From an uncultured Roseicyclus sp. (GTDB taxonomy: Bacteria; Pseudomonadota; Alphaproteobacteria; Rhodobacterales; Rhodobacteraceae), in NCBI GenBank assembly GCA_947500415.1, contig CANMRT010000003.1, positions 310,001 through 374,000 on the forward strand: a stretch of 64,000 bases of DNA. Reading direction: 5' to 3'. Of the stretch, positions 52,943-62,204 are shown one piece after another. A program made the translations under genes and the position numbers. Numbering within the stretch: position 1 is the first letter of the stretch; each line of letters opens with the position of its first letter. The notes under the pieces were generated by a model. The model worked only from the letters and a program-made list of their open reading frames with translations, did not search any database and was not told the DNA's origin.

Positions 52943-53976
52943 GCACGTCCAAGACCAATCCCGGCTTTTTCTTTGAGGATTACCACGTCGGTCAGATCCT
53001 CAAACACGCGATTCCGCGCACGCTGCATGACGGCGATGTGGCAATGTATCAAGCGCTCTACGGCCCACGGTTCGCGCTGCAAAGCTCGTGGGATTTTGCG
53101 TCACCGGGCAGCGCTTTGCGCAATCCAGTCATGGACGACCTGATCACGTTCCACGCGGTGTTCGGGAAAACCGTTCCTGATATCTCTCTCAATGCGGTCG
53201 CCAACCTGGGCTATGCCGAAGGTAGGTTTCTGGCCCGGGTCGAAAGCGGCGATACGATCCACTCGATCTCCGAAGTCATAGGGCTCAAGGAAAACTCCAA
53301 CGGAAAGACTGGCATTGTTTGGGTCCGCACACGCGGGTTCAAAAACTTTGATGTGCCGGTGCTGGAATACGTCCGCTGGGTGATGGTCCGCAAACGCGAC
53401 GGCACCGCTCCCGCCCCTGCTCCCGTTGTGCCAGACCTCGCCAGTGCTGTGCTTTCTGACGATCTCCACGTTCCCGAAACGCTCGATTGGTCTAACTACG
53501 ACTTTGCCGCCGCAGGGGAGCCGCATCGTTGGGGCGATTATGCGGTGGGTGAGATCATCGACCATGTCGATGGTGTCACCCTCACGGACCCAGAGCATAT
53601 GATGGCCACACGCCTGTGGCAGAACACCGCCAAGGTGCATTTTGACGTCTCCGCCCGCCCCGACGGCAATCGCCTGATTTACGGCGGACACATCATCTCC
53701 ATGGCCCGCGCCCTGTCGTTCAATGGCCTTGCCAACGCGCAGCTGCTCGCAGGTATCAATGCAGGCGCCCATGCCAACCCGGCAATGGCAGGCGATACGA
53801 TCTATGCTTGGTCGGAGGTTTTGGACATGGCAGAGACGGCAAACACCCACGTTGGCGCCCTGCGCCTGCGCCTTGTGGCGACAAAGGGCAAAGCCGGCGA
53901 CCTCCGCGGCGAGGATGGCAAATACCTGCCGCAGGTTCTGCTGGATTTGGACTACTGGGCCTTCATGCCTCGGTAG
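52939..53976 (+). CDS. mch: Mesaconyl-CoA hydratase
   Basis: 345 residues, two MaoC-like hot-dog halves: FFEDYHVGQILKHAIPRTLH with FALQSSWDFASPG in the first, and HRWGDYAVGEIIDHVDGVTL with RLIYGGHIISMARALSFNGL in the second. It interconverts mesaconyl-C1-CoA and beta-methylmalyl-CoA, a late step of acetyl-CoA assimilation by the ethylmalonyl-CoA pathway. The track start lies 22 codons earlier inside the DUF1737 gene. Its presence implies growth on C2 compounds without isocitrate lyase, an inference. Confidence 0.92.
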   Translation: MSTSKTNPGFFFEDYHVGQILKHAIPRTLHDGDVAMYQALYGPRFALQSSWDFASPGSALRNPVMDDLITFHAVFGKTVPDISLNAVANLGYAEGRFLARVESGDTIHSISEVIGLKENSNGKTGIVWVRTRGFKNFDVPVLEYVRWVMVRKRDGTAPAPAPVVPDLASAVLSDDLHVPETLDWSNYDFAAAGEPHRWGDYAVGEIIDHVDGVTLTDPEHMMATRLWQNTAKVHFDVSARPDGNRLIYGGHIISMARALSFNGLANAQLLAGINAGAHANPAMAGDTIYAWSEVLDMAETANTHVGALRLRLVATKGKAGDLRGEDGKYLPQVLLDLDYWAFMPR

Positions 53977-53984
53977 CCACAGTT

Positions 53985-54015
53985 TGTGATCACACTATCT
54001 GTTCGTGTGATCACA
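53985..54015. promoter_or_regulatory. Paired TGTGATCACA operators upstream of sdhC
   Basis: Exact copies at 53985-53994 and 54006-54015, 11 bases apart, the same pair geometry as before sucC. They begin nine bases after the mch stop and end 145 bases before sdhC, in the 183-base gap, so they mark a separate sdh promoter. Confidence 0.75.
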
Positions 54016-54159
54016 CTCGGCCATTCTGCGGCGTTAAGCCCCAATATTCACCGTATTTTCAACAGCCCGCCCCGTGACAGCGCGCTGAAACTTGCTATTG
54101 ATAATGTAACGACCGGCACCAGCCATACCCAAGCGCTCAACCCTAGGGGGACTCCAGCC

Positions 54160-54543
54160 ATGGCCGACGTGAACCGCGGCAACCGCCCGCTTTCACCGCA
54201 TCTGTCGATTTATCGACCGCAGCTGAATTCCATGACGTCGATCCTTGTTCGGGTCACGGGCAACGCGATGCTGATCTCGGCAATCCTGGTCGTGTGGTGG
54301 ATGATGGCCGCCGCATCGGGGCCTGAGTATTTCGCCACGATCGACGGCATCATCACCAGCTTCTTCGGCGATATCGTCATGACCCTTAGCGTTCTTGGCC
54401 TTTGGTATCACGCGCTTGGCGGCGTGCGGCACCTGATCTGGGACGCGGGCTATGGCCTCGATGTCGACACGTCCGACAAGATGGGTTGGGGCATGTTGAT
54501 CGGCTCCGTCGCGCTCACCTTCCTGACACTCATCGCGATCTGA
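54160..54543 (+). CDS. sdhC: Succinate dehydrogenase cytochrome b556 subunit
   Basis: 127 residues, three membrane helices. RPLSPHLSIYRPQLNSMTSI is the family signature, and the haem histidine lies in LGLWYHALGGVRHLIWDAG. It anchors SdhAB and binds quinone and haem. The track ORF adds 58 codons of promoter region; GGGGG about ten bases before MADVNRGN fixes the start. First gene of the sdh operon. Confidence 0.95.
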   Translation: MADVNRGNRPLSPHLSIYRPQLNSMTSILVRVTGNAMLISAILVVWWMMAAASGPEYFATIDGIITSFFGDIVMTLSVLGLWYHALGGVRHLIWDAGYGLDVDTSDKMGWGMLIGSVALTFLTLIAI

Positions 54544-54557
54544 GCGGGGGCAGACAC

Positions 54558-54929
54558 ATGGCATTCGTAACCGACCGCAAACGCGTCACTGGCCTTGGTG
54601 CGGCCCGCTCCGGCACTGGCCATCACTGGACCATGACGGTCACATCCGTCGCGCTGCTGGTTCTCACACCCTTTTTCCTCGGGATCATCGGCTCGGCCCT
54701 TGGCTCTGATCACGCCGATGTAGTGGCCACACTGTCGCGCCCCATTCCCGCGCTCATTGTTGCGGCCTATCTCATTGTAGGCAGCCATCACCTGCGTTTG
54801 GGTATGCAAACCCTGATCGAAGATTACATCCGTGGTCTGTCGCGCAAGATCGCGATCATCGTCACCACGATCCTGTGCTACGGCATCGCCCTCGGCGGCC
54901 TTGTGGCGCTTGTTCAAATCGCTCTCTGA
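54558..54929 (+). CDS. sdhD: Succinate dehydrogenase membrane anchor subunit
   Basis: 123 residues, three membrane helices: MTVTSVALLVLTPFFLGIIG, IPALIVAAYLIVGSHHLRLG and IAIIVTTILCYGIALGGLVA. GSHHLRLGMQTLIEDYI with its histidines and the acidic pair is conserved in SdhD and serves haem or quinone binding. Fourteen bases after sdhC and twelve before sdhA. Confidence 0.95.
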   Translation: MAFVTDRKRVTGLGAARSGTGHHWTMTVTSVALLVLTPFFLGIIGSALGSDHADVVATLSRPIPALIVAAYLIVGSHHLRLGMQTLIEDYIRGLSRKIAIIVTTILCYGIALGGLVALVQIAL

Positions 54930-54941
54930 GAGGCATTTCAG

Positions 54942-56762
54942 ATGAAAGATACCGTTTCCCCGGCCTATGATGTGACCCACCACACCTATGACGTTGTCGT
55001 TGTAGGGGCAGGCGGTTCCGGGCTTCGCGCAACGCTTGGCATGGCCGAACAGGGCCTCAAGACCGCCTGTGTCTCCAAGGTGTTCCCGACGCGCTCGCAC
55101 ACCGTGGCAGCGCAAGGCGGCATCGCGGCATCGCTCGGCAACATGGGGCCAGACCATTGGCACTGGCACATGTACGACACCGTCAAAGGCTCCGATTGGC
55201 TCGGTGACACGGATGCGATGGAATACCTCGCCCGCGAGGCGCCCAAGGCCGTTTATGAGCTGGAACACTACGGCGTTCCGTTCTCCCGCACCGAGGATGG
55301 CACGATCTACCAGCGCCCCTTCGGCGGCCACACCACTGAATTCGGCGAAGGCCCCCCGGTGCAGCGGACATGTGCCGCCGCCGACCGGACCGGCCACGCG
55401 ATCCTGCACACGCTCTATGGCCAGTCGCTCAAGAACGACGCGGAATTCTACATCGAATACTTCGCCACCGACCTTCTGATGGATGACGACGGCCAGTGTG
55501 TCGGTGTCGTGGCCTGGAAACTCGACGACGGCACGATGCACGTCTTCCACGCCAAGATGACAGTGCTGGCCACCGGCGGCTATGGGCGCGCCTATTTCTC
55601 CGCCACCTCTGCGCACACTTGCACCGGTGACGGCGGCGGCATGGTTGCGCGGGCAGGTCTTCCGCTTCAGGACATGGAATTCGTGCAATTCCACCCCACG
55701 GGCATCTACGGCTCAGGCTGCCTGATCACTGAGGGCGCACGCGGCGAAGGCGGTTACCTGACCAACTCTGAGGGCGAGCGGTTCATGGAACGCTACGCGC
55801 CCACTTACAAAGACCTTGCCTCCCGCGACGTGGTTTCGCGCTGCATGACCATGGAAATCCGCGAAGGCCGTGGCGTGGGCCCGGATGGCGATCACATCCA
55901 CCTGCACCTCAACCACTTGCCGCCAGAAACGCTGGCCGAACGCCTGCCAGGCATCAGTGAGTCCGCGCGCATCTTCGCAGGCGTCGACCTCACCAAGGAG
56001 CCGATCCCGGTGCTGCCTACCGTCCACTACAACATGGGCGGCATCCCTACGAACTACTGGGGCGAAGTCCTGAACCCGACCAAGAAAGACCCCGACGCCA
56101 TCGTGCCCGGTCTTATGGCCGTGGGTGAAGCGGGCTGTGCCTCCGTGCACGGCGCGAACCGTCTCGGTTCCAACAGCCTCATCGATCTCGTCGTCTTCGG
56201 CCGCGCGGCCGCGATCAAGGCAGGTGAGAAAGTGGACCCGAACTCGGCCACTCCGAAAGCCAGCCAAGCCTCCATCGATAAAGCGCTCAGCCGCTTCGAT
56301 GCGGTCCGCTACGCCGACGGTGGCACGCCCACCGCCGAGCTGCGCCTCGAGATGCAGAAGACGATGCAGGCCGACGCTGCCGTCTTCCGCACGGACAAGA
56401 CGCTGGCCGAAGGGCTGGAAAAGATGACCAGCGTTGCCGGCAAACTCGACGACATCGCCGTCACCGACCGCTCCCTGATCTGGAACTCCGACCTGATGGA
56501 GACGCTGGAACTGGGCAATCTCATGCCCAACGCTCTGGCCACCATCGCAGGCGCCGAGGCGCGCAAGGAATCCCGCGGTGCCCACGCGCATGAGGATTAC
56601 CCGGATCGCGACGACAACGACTGGCGCGTCCACACGATCAGCCGCGTGGATGGCAACAAGGTCGGCCTCGAATACCGCCCCGTCCACCTCAACCCTCTGA
56701 TGGGCCACAACGAAGGCGGCATCGACCTCGACAAGATCAAGCCGAAGGCGCGGGTCTATTGA
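54942..56762 (+). CDS. sdhA: Succinate dehydrogenase flavoprotein subunit
   Basis: 606 residues. FAD site [20 protein letters not shown], covalent flavin histidine in [38 protein letters not shown] (substrate site), and [19 protein letters not shown]. Oxidises succinate to fumarate at the membrane. Its TGA overlaps the ATG of the next small gene (TGATG). Confidence 0.98.
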   Translation: MKDTVSPAYDVTHHTYDVVVVGAGGSGLRATLGMAEQGLKTACVSKVFPTRSHTVAAQGGIAASLGNMGPDHWHWHMYDTVKGSDWLGDTDAMEYLAREAPKAVYELEHYGVPFSRTEDGTIYQRPFGGHTTEFGEGPPVQRTCAAADRTGHAILHTLYGQSLKNDAEFYIEYFATDLLMDDDGQCVGVVAWKLDDGTMHVFHAKMTVLATGGYGRAYFSATSAHTCTGDGGGMVARAGLPLQDMEFVQFHPTGIYGSGCLITEGARGEGGYLTNSEGERFMERYAPTYKDLASRDVVSRCMTMEIREGRGVGPDGDHIHLHLNHLPPETLAERLPGISESARIFAGVDLTKEPIPVLPTVHYNMGGIPTNYWGEVLNPTKKDPDAIVPGLMAVGEAGCASVHGANRLGSNSLIDLVVFGRAAAIKAGEKVDPNSATPKASQASIDKALSRFDAVRYADGGTPTAELRLEMQKTMQADAAVFRTDKTLAEGLEKMTSVAGKLDDIAVTDRSLIWNSDLMETLELGNLMPNALATIAGAEARKESRGAHAHEDYPDRDDNDWRVHTISRVDGNKVGLEYRPVHLNPLMGHNEGGIDLDKIKPKARVY

Positions 56763-57043
56763 TGCGTCGCCTCGCCATTTTCGCTGCCCTCGTCTTCGCA
56801 GCGCCTGCCTTTGCTCAAACCCCGCAGGAGCAGGCCGCTGAAATCATGGTCACCAACACGGTGGCTGAAGGTTTCTCGCAAGACCTGTCTGAACAGATCG
56901 CCGAGTGCTTCGTCAGCCGCATGACTGACGCTGAGGCAGAGGCCTTCGTCGCAGCAGAAGATCTGGAGGCACAACAAGACGCGGCCGCCGCAATGACGGA
57001 CTATGCGCAAGCCGTCCTTTGCGTGGCCGAGGCGATGGAATGA
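56762..57043 (+). CDS. Small exported protein between sdhA and sdhB
   Basis: 93 residues: signal peptide [19 protein letters not shown], mature helical part with two cysteines (IAECFVSRM and AVLCVAEAME) and many acidic residues. No known family. It begins with the last base of the sdhA stop and overlaps the next gene by ATGA, so it is made with SDH. Function unknown; a periplasmic accessory of SDH assembly cannot be excluded. Confidence 0.82.
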   Translation: MRRLAIFAALVFAAPAFAQTPQEQAAEIMVTNTVAEGFSQDLSEQIAECFVSRMTDAEAEAFVAAEDLEAQQDAAAAMTDYAQAVLCVAEAME

Positions 57044-57393
57044 GGGCGCTCGCCATCATAGCCCTGCTCACGCTCTCCGCCTGCGTCGGCAACCTGCAAG
57101 GGCCCGCCGACCAATTCGCGCGTGATCAGGCCCGCACTTACGTGAACCAAGAGGTTGAGCGTCGCTTCCCCGGCGTCGATGCAACCCTCGTAACCGATTG
57201 CGTCATCAACAACGCCTCCGCCCAGGAGATCATCACGATTGCGGGTGGCATCGCGCTCGGCAACACGCAAGCCGCCTCAGACACGGTTGGCAACATCCTG
57301 TCCCGCCCCTCCACCATCCAATGCACCGCCTCTGGCGCGCTTGGTCCCTTGGTTGGCGGTGGGCAGAGCATTCTTCAGGGGCTGCTGCAATGA
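57040..57393 (+). CDS. Putative small lipoprotein between sdhA and sdhB
   Basis: 117 residues. The N-terminus MRALAIIALLTLSACVGNLQ has a lipobox (LSAC), predicting a lipoprotein, followed by DQFARDQARTYVNQEVERRF and two further cysteines (VTDCVINN and TIQCTASG). The glycine at +3 does not act as an inner-membrane retention signal, so outer-membrane sorting is possible. Coupled to the preceding small gene. Function unknown; ends 42 bases before sdhB. Confidence 0.82.
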   Translation: MRALAIIALLTLSACVGNLQGPADQFARDQARTYVNQEVERRFPGVDATLVTDCVINNASAQEIITIAGGIALGNTQAASDTVGNILSRPSTIQCTASGALGPLVGGGQSILQGLLQ

Positions 57394-57435
57394 CACGCAT
57401 CCCCCGCACCCGAACGACCCGAGTGGAGAACTGAT

Positions 57436-58215
57436 ATGGTTGAACTCGCCCTTCCGAAGAATTCCCGCATCCGCACGGGCAAGACCTGGCCCAAACCCGA
57501 GGGTGCAACCAACGTGCGCAAGTTCCAGATCTACCGCTGGAACCCCGACGATGGCGAAAACCCGTCCGTCGACACCTATTTCGTCGACATGGACACCTGC
57601 GGTCCGATGGTTCTGGACGCGCTGATCAAGATCAAGAACGAAATCGATCCGACACTGACCTTCCGCCGCTCCTGCCGCGAAGGTATCTGCGGGTCCTGCG
57701 CGATGAACATCGACGGCATCAACACGCTGGCCTGCATCTATGGCCATGACGAGGTGAAGGGCGACGTGAAGATCTACCCCCTGCCCCACATGCCCGTCGT
57801 GAAGGACCTGATCCCCGACCTCACACATTTCTACGCCCAGCACGCTTCGATCATGCCGTGGCTGGAGACCAAAACGAAACGCCCCGAAAAGGAATGGCGT
57901 CAGTCCATTGAGGATCGCAAGAAGCTCGACGGACTTTATGAATGCGTCATGTGCGCATCCTGCTCCACCTCCTGCCCGTCCTACTGGTGGAACGGCGACC
58001 GCTACCTTGGGCCAGCAGCCCTCCTGCACGCCTATCGCTGGATCATCGACAGCCGGGATGAGGCAACCGGCGAGCGTCTGGATGAGCTGGAAGATCCCTT
58101 CAAGCTCTACCGCTGCCACACGATCATGAACTGCACCAAGACCTGCCCCAAGGGCCTGAACCCTGCAGCGGCGATTGCGTCGATCAAGAAGATGATGGTG
58201 GAGCGGCAGTTGTAA
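57436..58215 (+). CDS. sdhB: Succinate dehydrogenase iron-sulfur subunit
   Basis: 259 residues. [2Fe-2S] ligands in [15 protein letters not shown], [4Fe-4S] in [17 protein letters not shown], and [3Fe-4S]/[4Fe-4S] in [19 protein letters not shown]. It carries electrons from FAD to quinone. GTGGAGAA lies before the ATG. Last gene of the sdh operon. Confidence 0.98.
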   Translation: MVELALPKNSRIRTGKTWPKPEGATNVRKFQIYRWNPDDGENPSVDTYFVDMDTCGPMVLDALIKIKNEIDPTLTFRRSCREGICGSCAMNIDGINTLACIYGHDEVKGDVKIYPLPHMPVVKDLIPDLTHFYAQHASIMPWLETKTKRPEKEWRQSIEDRKKLDGLYECVMCASCSTSCPSYWWNGDRYLGPAALLHAYRWIIDSRDEATGERLDELEDPFKLYRCHTIMNCTKTCPKGLNPAAAIASIKKMMVERQL

Positions 58216-58238
58216 CAGGCAAGGGTCGCACCATATTT

Positions 58239-58256
58239 CCGGTTTTCGGGAACCGG
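58239..58256 (+). terminator. Hairpin after sdhB, weak terminator candidate
   Basis: CCGGTT and AACCGG pair around a six-base loop 23 bases after the sdhB stop. No T-run follows, so it may be a 3' stability hairpin instead. Confidence 0.35.
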
Positions 58257-58300
58257 ACGCTGTCCCGCGCGTTCCCAAGCATTGCAACGGGTGACGCACC

Positions 58301-59674
58301 ATGCCTGAACAAGACAGCTCTGATGGCTGGTCACGCGACATGCGGCGAACCCAGGCAAGCGCCCGCTTCGCGATCCTGCGGCTCAGCCCGGCCAAGCTTT
58401 TGCTTTTGGGGTACAGCAGCTACATCATCATCGGATGGCTGCTCCTGAGCCTGCCCATTGCACAGGCCGTCGATCTCGACGCCATCGACAACCTCTTCAT
58501 TGCCACGTCCGCTGTCTCGACCACGGGCCTTGTCACGGTCGATCCCGGCACAAGCTATACGTTCTTCGGCCAGATCATCATCCTGCTGCTGATCCAGATC
58601 GGCGGTCTTGGCTATATGACCCTCGGCTCGTTCATCGTGCTGTCCGTCTCCAACAATCTCGGGCGCCTGAGAGAGCAGGCAACCCAGCGCGCCTTCAACC
58701 TGCCCGAGACGATCAAACCAAAGCAGTTCGTGAAATCCGTCGTCGTGTTCACACTGATTTGCGAGACCATCGGCGCGGTCGCGCTTTACCTGATGTTTGC
58801 CGCCTCCGGTGTCGAAAACCCGGTCTGGAGCGCGATCTTCCATTCCATCTCGGCTTTCTGCACAGCGGGCTTCAGCCTCAATTCCACAAGCTTCGAGGCG
58901 TTCAGCAGCGATGTCGGCGTTAATCTTGTGATCTCCGCCCTCAGCATCCTCGGCGCAATGGGCTTTCTCATCGTGCTCGACGTCTCGCGCACCCTGACCG
59001 GCAAGACCAGTCATCTGGGCTTCACCACCAAGATCATCGTACGGATGACAATGCTGTTCCTGTTGGTCGGCACTGCGCTGTTCTTCGTGATCGAGCCCAG
59101 CGTGCAATCGCTTGACCCGACCGACCGATTGCTCGCCTCGTTTTTCCAGGTGATGACCGCCTCCACGACCGTCGGCTTCAACACCTTGCCAATCTCCGGG
59201 CTGTCGGCCTCGATCCTGCTTGTTCTGTTTTTCCTGATGATTATCGGGGCGTCACCGGCAGGCACCGGTGGGGGGCTCAAGACCACGTCCTTCGCTGCAC
59301 TTGTTGGCCTTGTCCGATCCACACTCAAGGGCCGCGACCGCATTCGGTTCTTCAAACGTCAGATACCCTTGGGTCAGTTGCAAAACGCGACCGCGGCCTT
59401 CAGCTACTACATCTGCCTCGCGACCATCGCCGCGTTTCTTCTGTTCCTGACCGAACCCGGGGCTACATTCGAGCATGTGCTGTTCGAAGTCTTCTCGGCC
59501 ATGGGCACAGTCGGGCTCAGCATGGGGCTTACCGGCGAATTGAGCGAATTAGGCAAACTGCTGATCATCATCCTGATGACGGCAGGCCGGATCGGAATAC
59601 TGACTTTCGGCATTGCCTTGGCGTCTCGCGATGAAAGCCGGGCCGAGGAAGAAGACAACGAACTCGTGCTGTGA
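58301..59674 (+). CDS. TrkH/KtrB-type potassium transporter subunit
   Basis: 457 residues, ten or so hydrophobic segments in four repeats. The selectivity-filter glycines appear four times: TSAVSTTGLVTVD, SISAFCTAGFSLNS, VMTASTTVGFNTLP and FSAMGTVGLSMGL. Length is closer to KtrB than to TrkH. It moves K+ inward through the inner membrane and needs a TrkA/KtrA regulator, which is not in the window. Five bases separate its stop from the convergent phosphoesterase gene. Confidence 0.93.
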   Translation: MPEQDSSDGWSRDMRRTQASARFAILRLSPAKLLLLGYSSYIIIGWLLLSLPIAQAVDLDAIDNLFIATSAVSTTGLVTVDPGTSYTFFGQIIILLLIQIGGLGYMTLGSFIVLSVSNNLGRLREQATQRAFNLPETIKPKQFVKSVVVFTLICETIGAVALYLMFAASGVENPVWSAIFHSISAFCTAGFSLNSTSFEAFSSDVGVNLVISALSILGAMGFLIVLDVSRTLTGKTSHLGFTTKIIVRMTMLFLLVGTALFFVIEPSVQSLDPTDRLLASFFQVMTASTTVGFNTLPISGLSASILLVLFFLMIIGASPAGTGGGLKTTSFAALVGLVRSTLKGRDRIRFFKRQIPLGQLQNATAAFSYYICLATIAAFLLFLTEPGATFEHVLFEVFSAMGTVGLSMGLTGELSELGKLLIIILMTAGRIGILTFGIALASRDESRAEEEDNELVL

Positions 59675-59679
59675 AAGGC

Positions 59680-60375
59680 TCAGGCCAACACTTTCAATTC
59701 GTCGAAGCGTGTCATGTCGGCGAATTGGCAGAACGCGGGCGGGCTGAGGGGTAGCACCGGTGCGGCTGCCACCAAGTCCGCCTCGATCTGCGCCAGCCCT
59801 TCTTCCCAGACCGGCACCAGCGCATCCGGCAGCCAATCCAATGCATAGGCAAACGTCATGTGGAAGGCGTAGCGGTCATGCTCCGCCTGCCGATAACCGA
59901 ACGCTTCGGCCAACGCCTCGCGCCACCTGCGCATCAGCGCCTCATCCGCATCTGTCGCGCCCGCCAGCTGCATCCCGCCAGGCCGTACTTGCACCACCAT
60001 CACATCAAACGGACCGAGGCTTTCGAATTGTTCCAATCGCCCAAGCATGCTGTCCGTCACATCCGCGACCGGCGCATCCGGACCCATCCATTCAGGCCAT
60101 GCGTCCGCAACTCGCCTATTGTCCAAAACCCCTTCGAAAAGGGTCATGTGCAGGCTCTCAACCGGTGTGAACAGAAACCGGTCTGCCCCCGGCAGCGCCA
60201 TCATCGCCTCTCGCGCCGCAAGAACAGCCTTACCCCCGGGCGCATCCAGATCCAGATGGCACACCACCGTGTTGCCCGGATCGGGCAAGAAACGCTCGCG
60301 GTCATAGCGATGTCCCAATCGCTCCGGCGGCCCCGACCGGTTACGTGCCGCGACGAATTCCACGCCCTGCTTCAT
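59680..60375 (-). CDS. DUF1868-type 2H phosphoesterase-like protein
   Basis: 231 residues. Two H-x-T motifs, VESLHMTLFEGVLD and YAFHMTFAYALDWL, about 100 residues apart, define the 2H phosphoesterase superfamily, whose members open cyclic phosphates or ligate RNA. The N-terminus ERFLPDPGNTVVCHLDLDAP resembles DUF1868. Cytosolic, substrate unknown. Start at MKQGVEFVAARN preferred over the track start 16 codons upstream. Confidence 0.8.
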   Translation of the reverse strand: MKQGVEFVAARNRSGPPERLGHRYDRERFLPDPGNTVVCHLDLDAPGGKAVLAAREAMMALPGADRFLFTPVESLHMTLFEGVLDNRRVADAWPEWMGPDAPVADVTDSMLGRLEQFESLGPFDVMVVQVRPGGMQLAGATDADEALMRRWREALAEAFGYRQAEHDRYAFHMTFAYALDWLPDALVPVWEEGLAQIEADLVAAAPVLPLSPPAFCQFADMTRFDELKVLA

Positions 60376-60643
60376 GCTCAATCTCCGCTTGGAAAACGCC
60401 CTTTCCCGACATGCTACTCGCAACGGCAGATGGCCGCACGGTCATTCGCCAAAGACGATCCCGAGCTGCGCTGATAGCAATGGCAGCCACCTGCTCCACA
60501 GGTCTAAAAAACTGCTACACGTCCGTCGTTGGGCGTCGATGGGGCTGTGGCATCAACTCCCAATTGCCCACCCTTCAACGATCCATTCCGATAAACGTAC
60601 CCTTCACTGGCACCGCGCCGTCATTGCTCCTAACGTCTGCAAG

Positions 60644-61369
60644 ATGCTCGCATTTCTCGAAACCCTTCCCGGCGGCCTTTTGCTTGCAACTCTTGCGGGT
60701 CTCTCGATCCCCATAGGTGCGGCCCTGTCGCGCGTGCCAACCTTTCTTCCGGGGTGGAGCTCCGAGGAATACCGCCATGGAGTCATGGCTTTCGGCGGCG
60801 GCGCTCTGGCTTCCGCGATCTGCTTCGTTTTGGTGCCCGAGGCGGCCCACCGCCTGCCAGCCGCCCTGACGGTTTTGCTTTTCATCGCTGGCGGCCTCCT
60901 CTTCCGCCTCATCGACGGCGCATTGGAAAAGCGCGGCGGCGCAGGCTCCATGTTTATGGCCATGCTTCTCGATTACCTGCCCGAAGCGCTGGCTTTGGGC
61001 GCGATCCTTATGATCGACCCCGGCGCTGCACTGCTGACAGCGGGCCTCATCTTCCTGCAAAACGTCCCCGAAGGTTTCTCCGCCTGGCGCGAGATGGAAC
61101 GCGCTCACACCATCCCCAAGACGCGCCTCTGGCTCCTGTTCGCCCTGACGGTTCCCCTCGGCCCCATCTGCGCGTGGATCGGTCGCGATATTCTCGCAGA
61201 GGTCCATCTACTTCTCGGCTCAATCCTCGCAGTTGCCGGCGGCGGTATCCTCTACCTGCTGTTCCAAGACATCGCCCCCCAAGCTCAGCTCAAAACATCG
61301 ACCCGCCCCGCCCTTGGGGCTGTTTTCGGCTTCGCACTAGGTCTGGCCGGGCACCTTGCCGTGGCCTAG
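60644..61369 (+). CDS. ZIP-family metal permease
   Basis: 241 residues, about seven or eight membrane helices. VMAFGGGALASAICFVLVPE, LDYLPEALALGAILMIDPGA and IFLQNVPEGFSAWREMERA correspond to the ZIP transport helices, where Q-N-x-P-E-G replaces the common H-N-x-P-E-G and D-Y-x-P-E-A the H-E-x-P-H-E. Inner-membrane carrier of a divalent metal; which one is unknown, and the missing histidines suggest altered selectivity. The track adds 90 codons of non-coding lead. Confidence 0.85.
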   Translation: MLAFLETLPGGLLLATLAGLSIPIGAALSRVPTFLPGWSSEEYRHGVMAFGGGALASAICFVLVPEAAHRLPAALTVLLFIAGGLLFRLIDGALEKRGGAGSMFMAMLLDYLPEALALGAILMIDPGAALLTAGLIFLQNVPEGFSAWREMERAHTIPKTRLWLLFALTVPLGPICAWIGRDILAEVHLLLGSILAVAGGGILYLLFQDIAPQAQLKTSTRPALGAVFGFALGLAGHLAVA

Positions 61370-61404
61370 GCTCTAGAGCGCTACAGGCCTCAAGGAAATT
61401 CACC

Positions 61405-62187
61405 ATGTCCGATCTCTGGAACAAGCTGCGCCGCAACCTCTGGCGCGAGAGGTCGCCCGACATCGCCACGGAACCGACCGGCCCGATGCTCAGCGAAGCC
61501 GCGCTGAAGGCAGCCCTCGAACGCACCTGTCAGCCCTTCACCGTTGGCGGCTTCCGTCCAACAGATAGCCCGACCGCTTCCGTCTTCGGCGGTGTCCGCG
61601 TCGCCACGCCCGGTAGCGAATGGCCCACCTGCGACGGCAAACCCATGATCCCACTTTGCCAGATCAACCTGTCTGAGCCCGATCTGGTCCCCGAACGTCT
61701 CGCCGACCTCGCCATGCTCCAGATCTTCGTCGCATCAGGCAGGTTCGACCCACACACCCACATCCTCGACAGCGCCAATCCCACACCAGACGTCCCCGCC
61801 GTCATCCGCGCGTTCAGGTCGCTCGACGACCTTTCCTTGGTCCCCACCCCCGATCTCGAACACGCGCTCAAACCGTTTGAGCTTTCCTGGCCAGCTCCCG
61901 CGCCGGACTATGCGAACCACGACGTCGCCCCACTCGAGATCGACCGCAAGGCCAACGACATCTACGCCTACGATTGGGCCAAAGGCGTCGAGACCTCGAA
62001 ACTCGGCGGCTGGCCCGCGACGATCCAGTCCGAGCCATGGTGGGATTATCGCAAGACACCCCACACTTTCGAGTATGTCCTGCAAATCAGCGCAGAGCCC
62101 AAATCCGGTTGGGGTGCCGACAGCCTGTTCCTTGCCCGTGCCTCCGATGACCCAACGAAATGGGCCATGGACGTCCAAATGTTCTAG
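61405..62187 (+). CDS. DUF1963-like hypothetical protein
   Basis: 260 residues, soluble. The segments SVFGGVRVATPGSEWPTCDG then KPMIPLCQINLSEPD resemble the YwqG/DUF1963 pattern (KFGGxPxLPxxxxWP...PxxFLAQINL), though much altered. Function unknown. CAAGGAA lies before the ATG. The track ORF runs 217 codons upstream in a frame antisense-like to the ZIP gene and is not credible. Confidence 0.72.
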   Translation: MSDLWNKLRRNLWRERSPDIATEPTGPMLSEAALKAALERTCQPFTVGGFRPTDSPTASVFGGVRVATPGSEWPTCDGKPMIPLCQINLSEPDLVPERLADLAMLQIFVASGRFDPHTHILDSANPTPDVPAVIRAFRSLDDLSLVPTPDLEHALKPFELSWPAPAPDYANHDVAPLEIDRKANDIYAYDWAKGVETSKLGGWPATIQSEPWWDYRKTPHTFEYVLQISAEPKSGWGADSLFLARASDDPTKWAMDVQMF

Positions 62188-62204
62188 GCAGTAGCCTCGC
62201 AACT

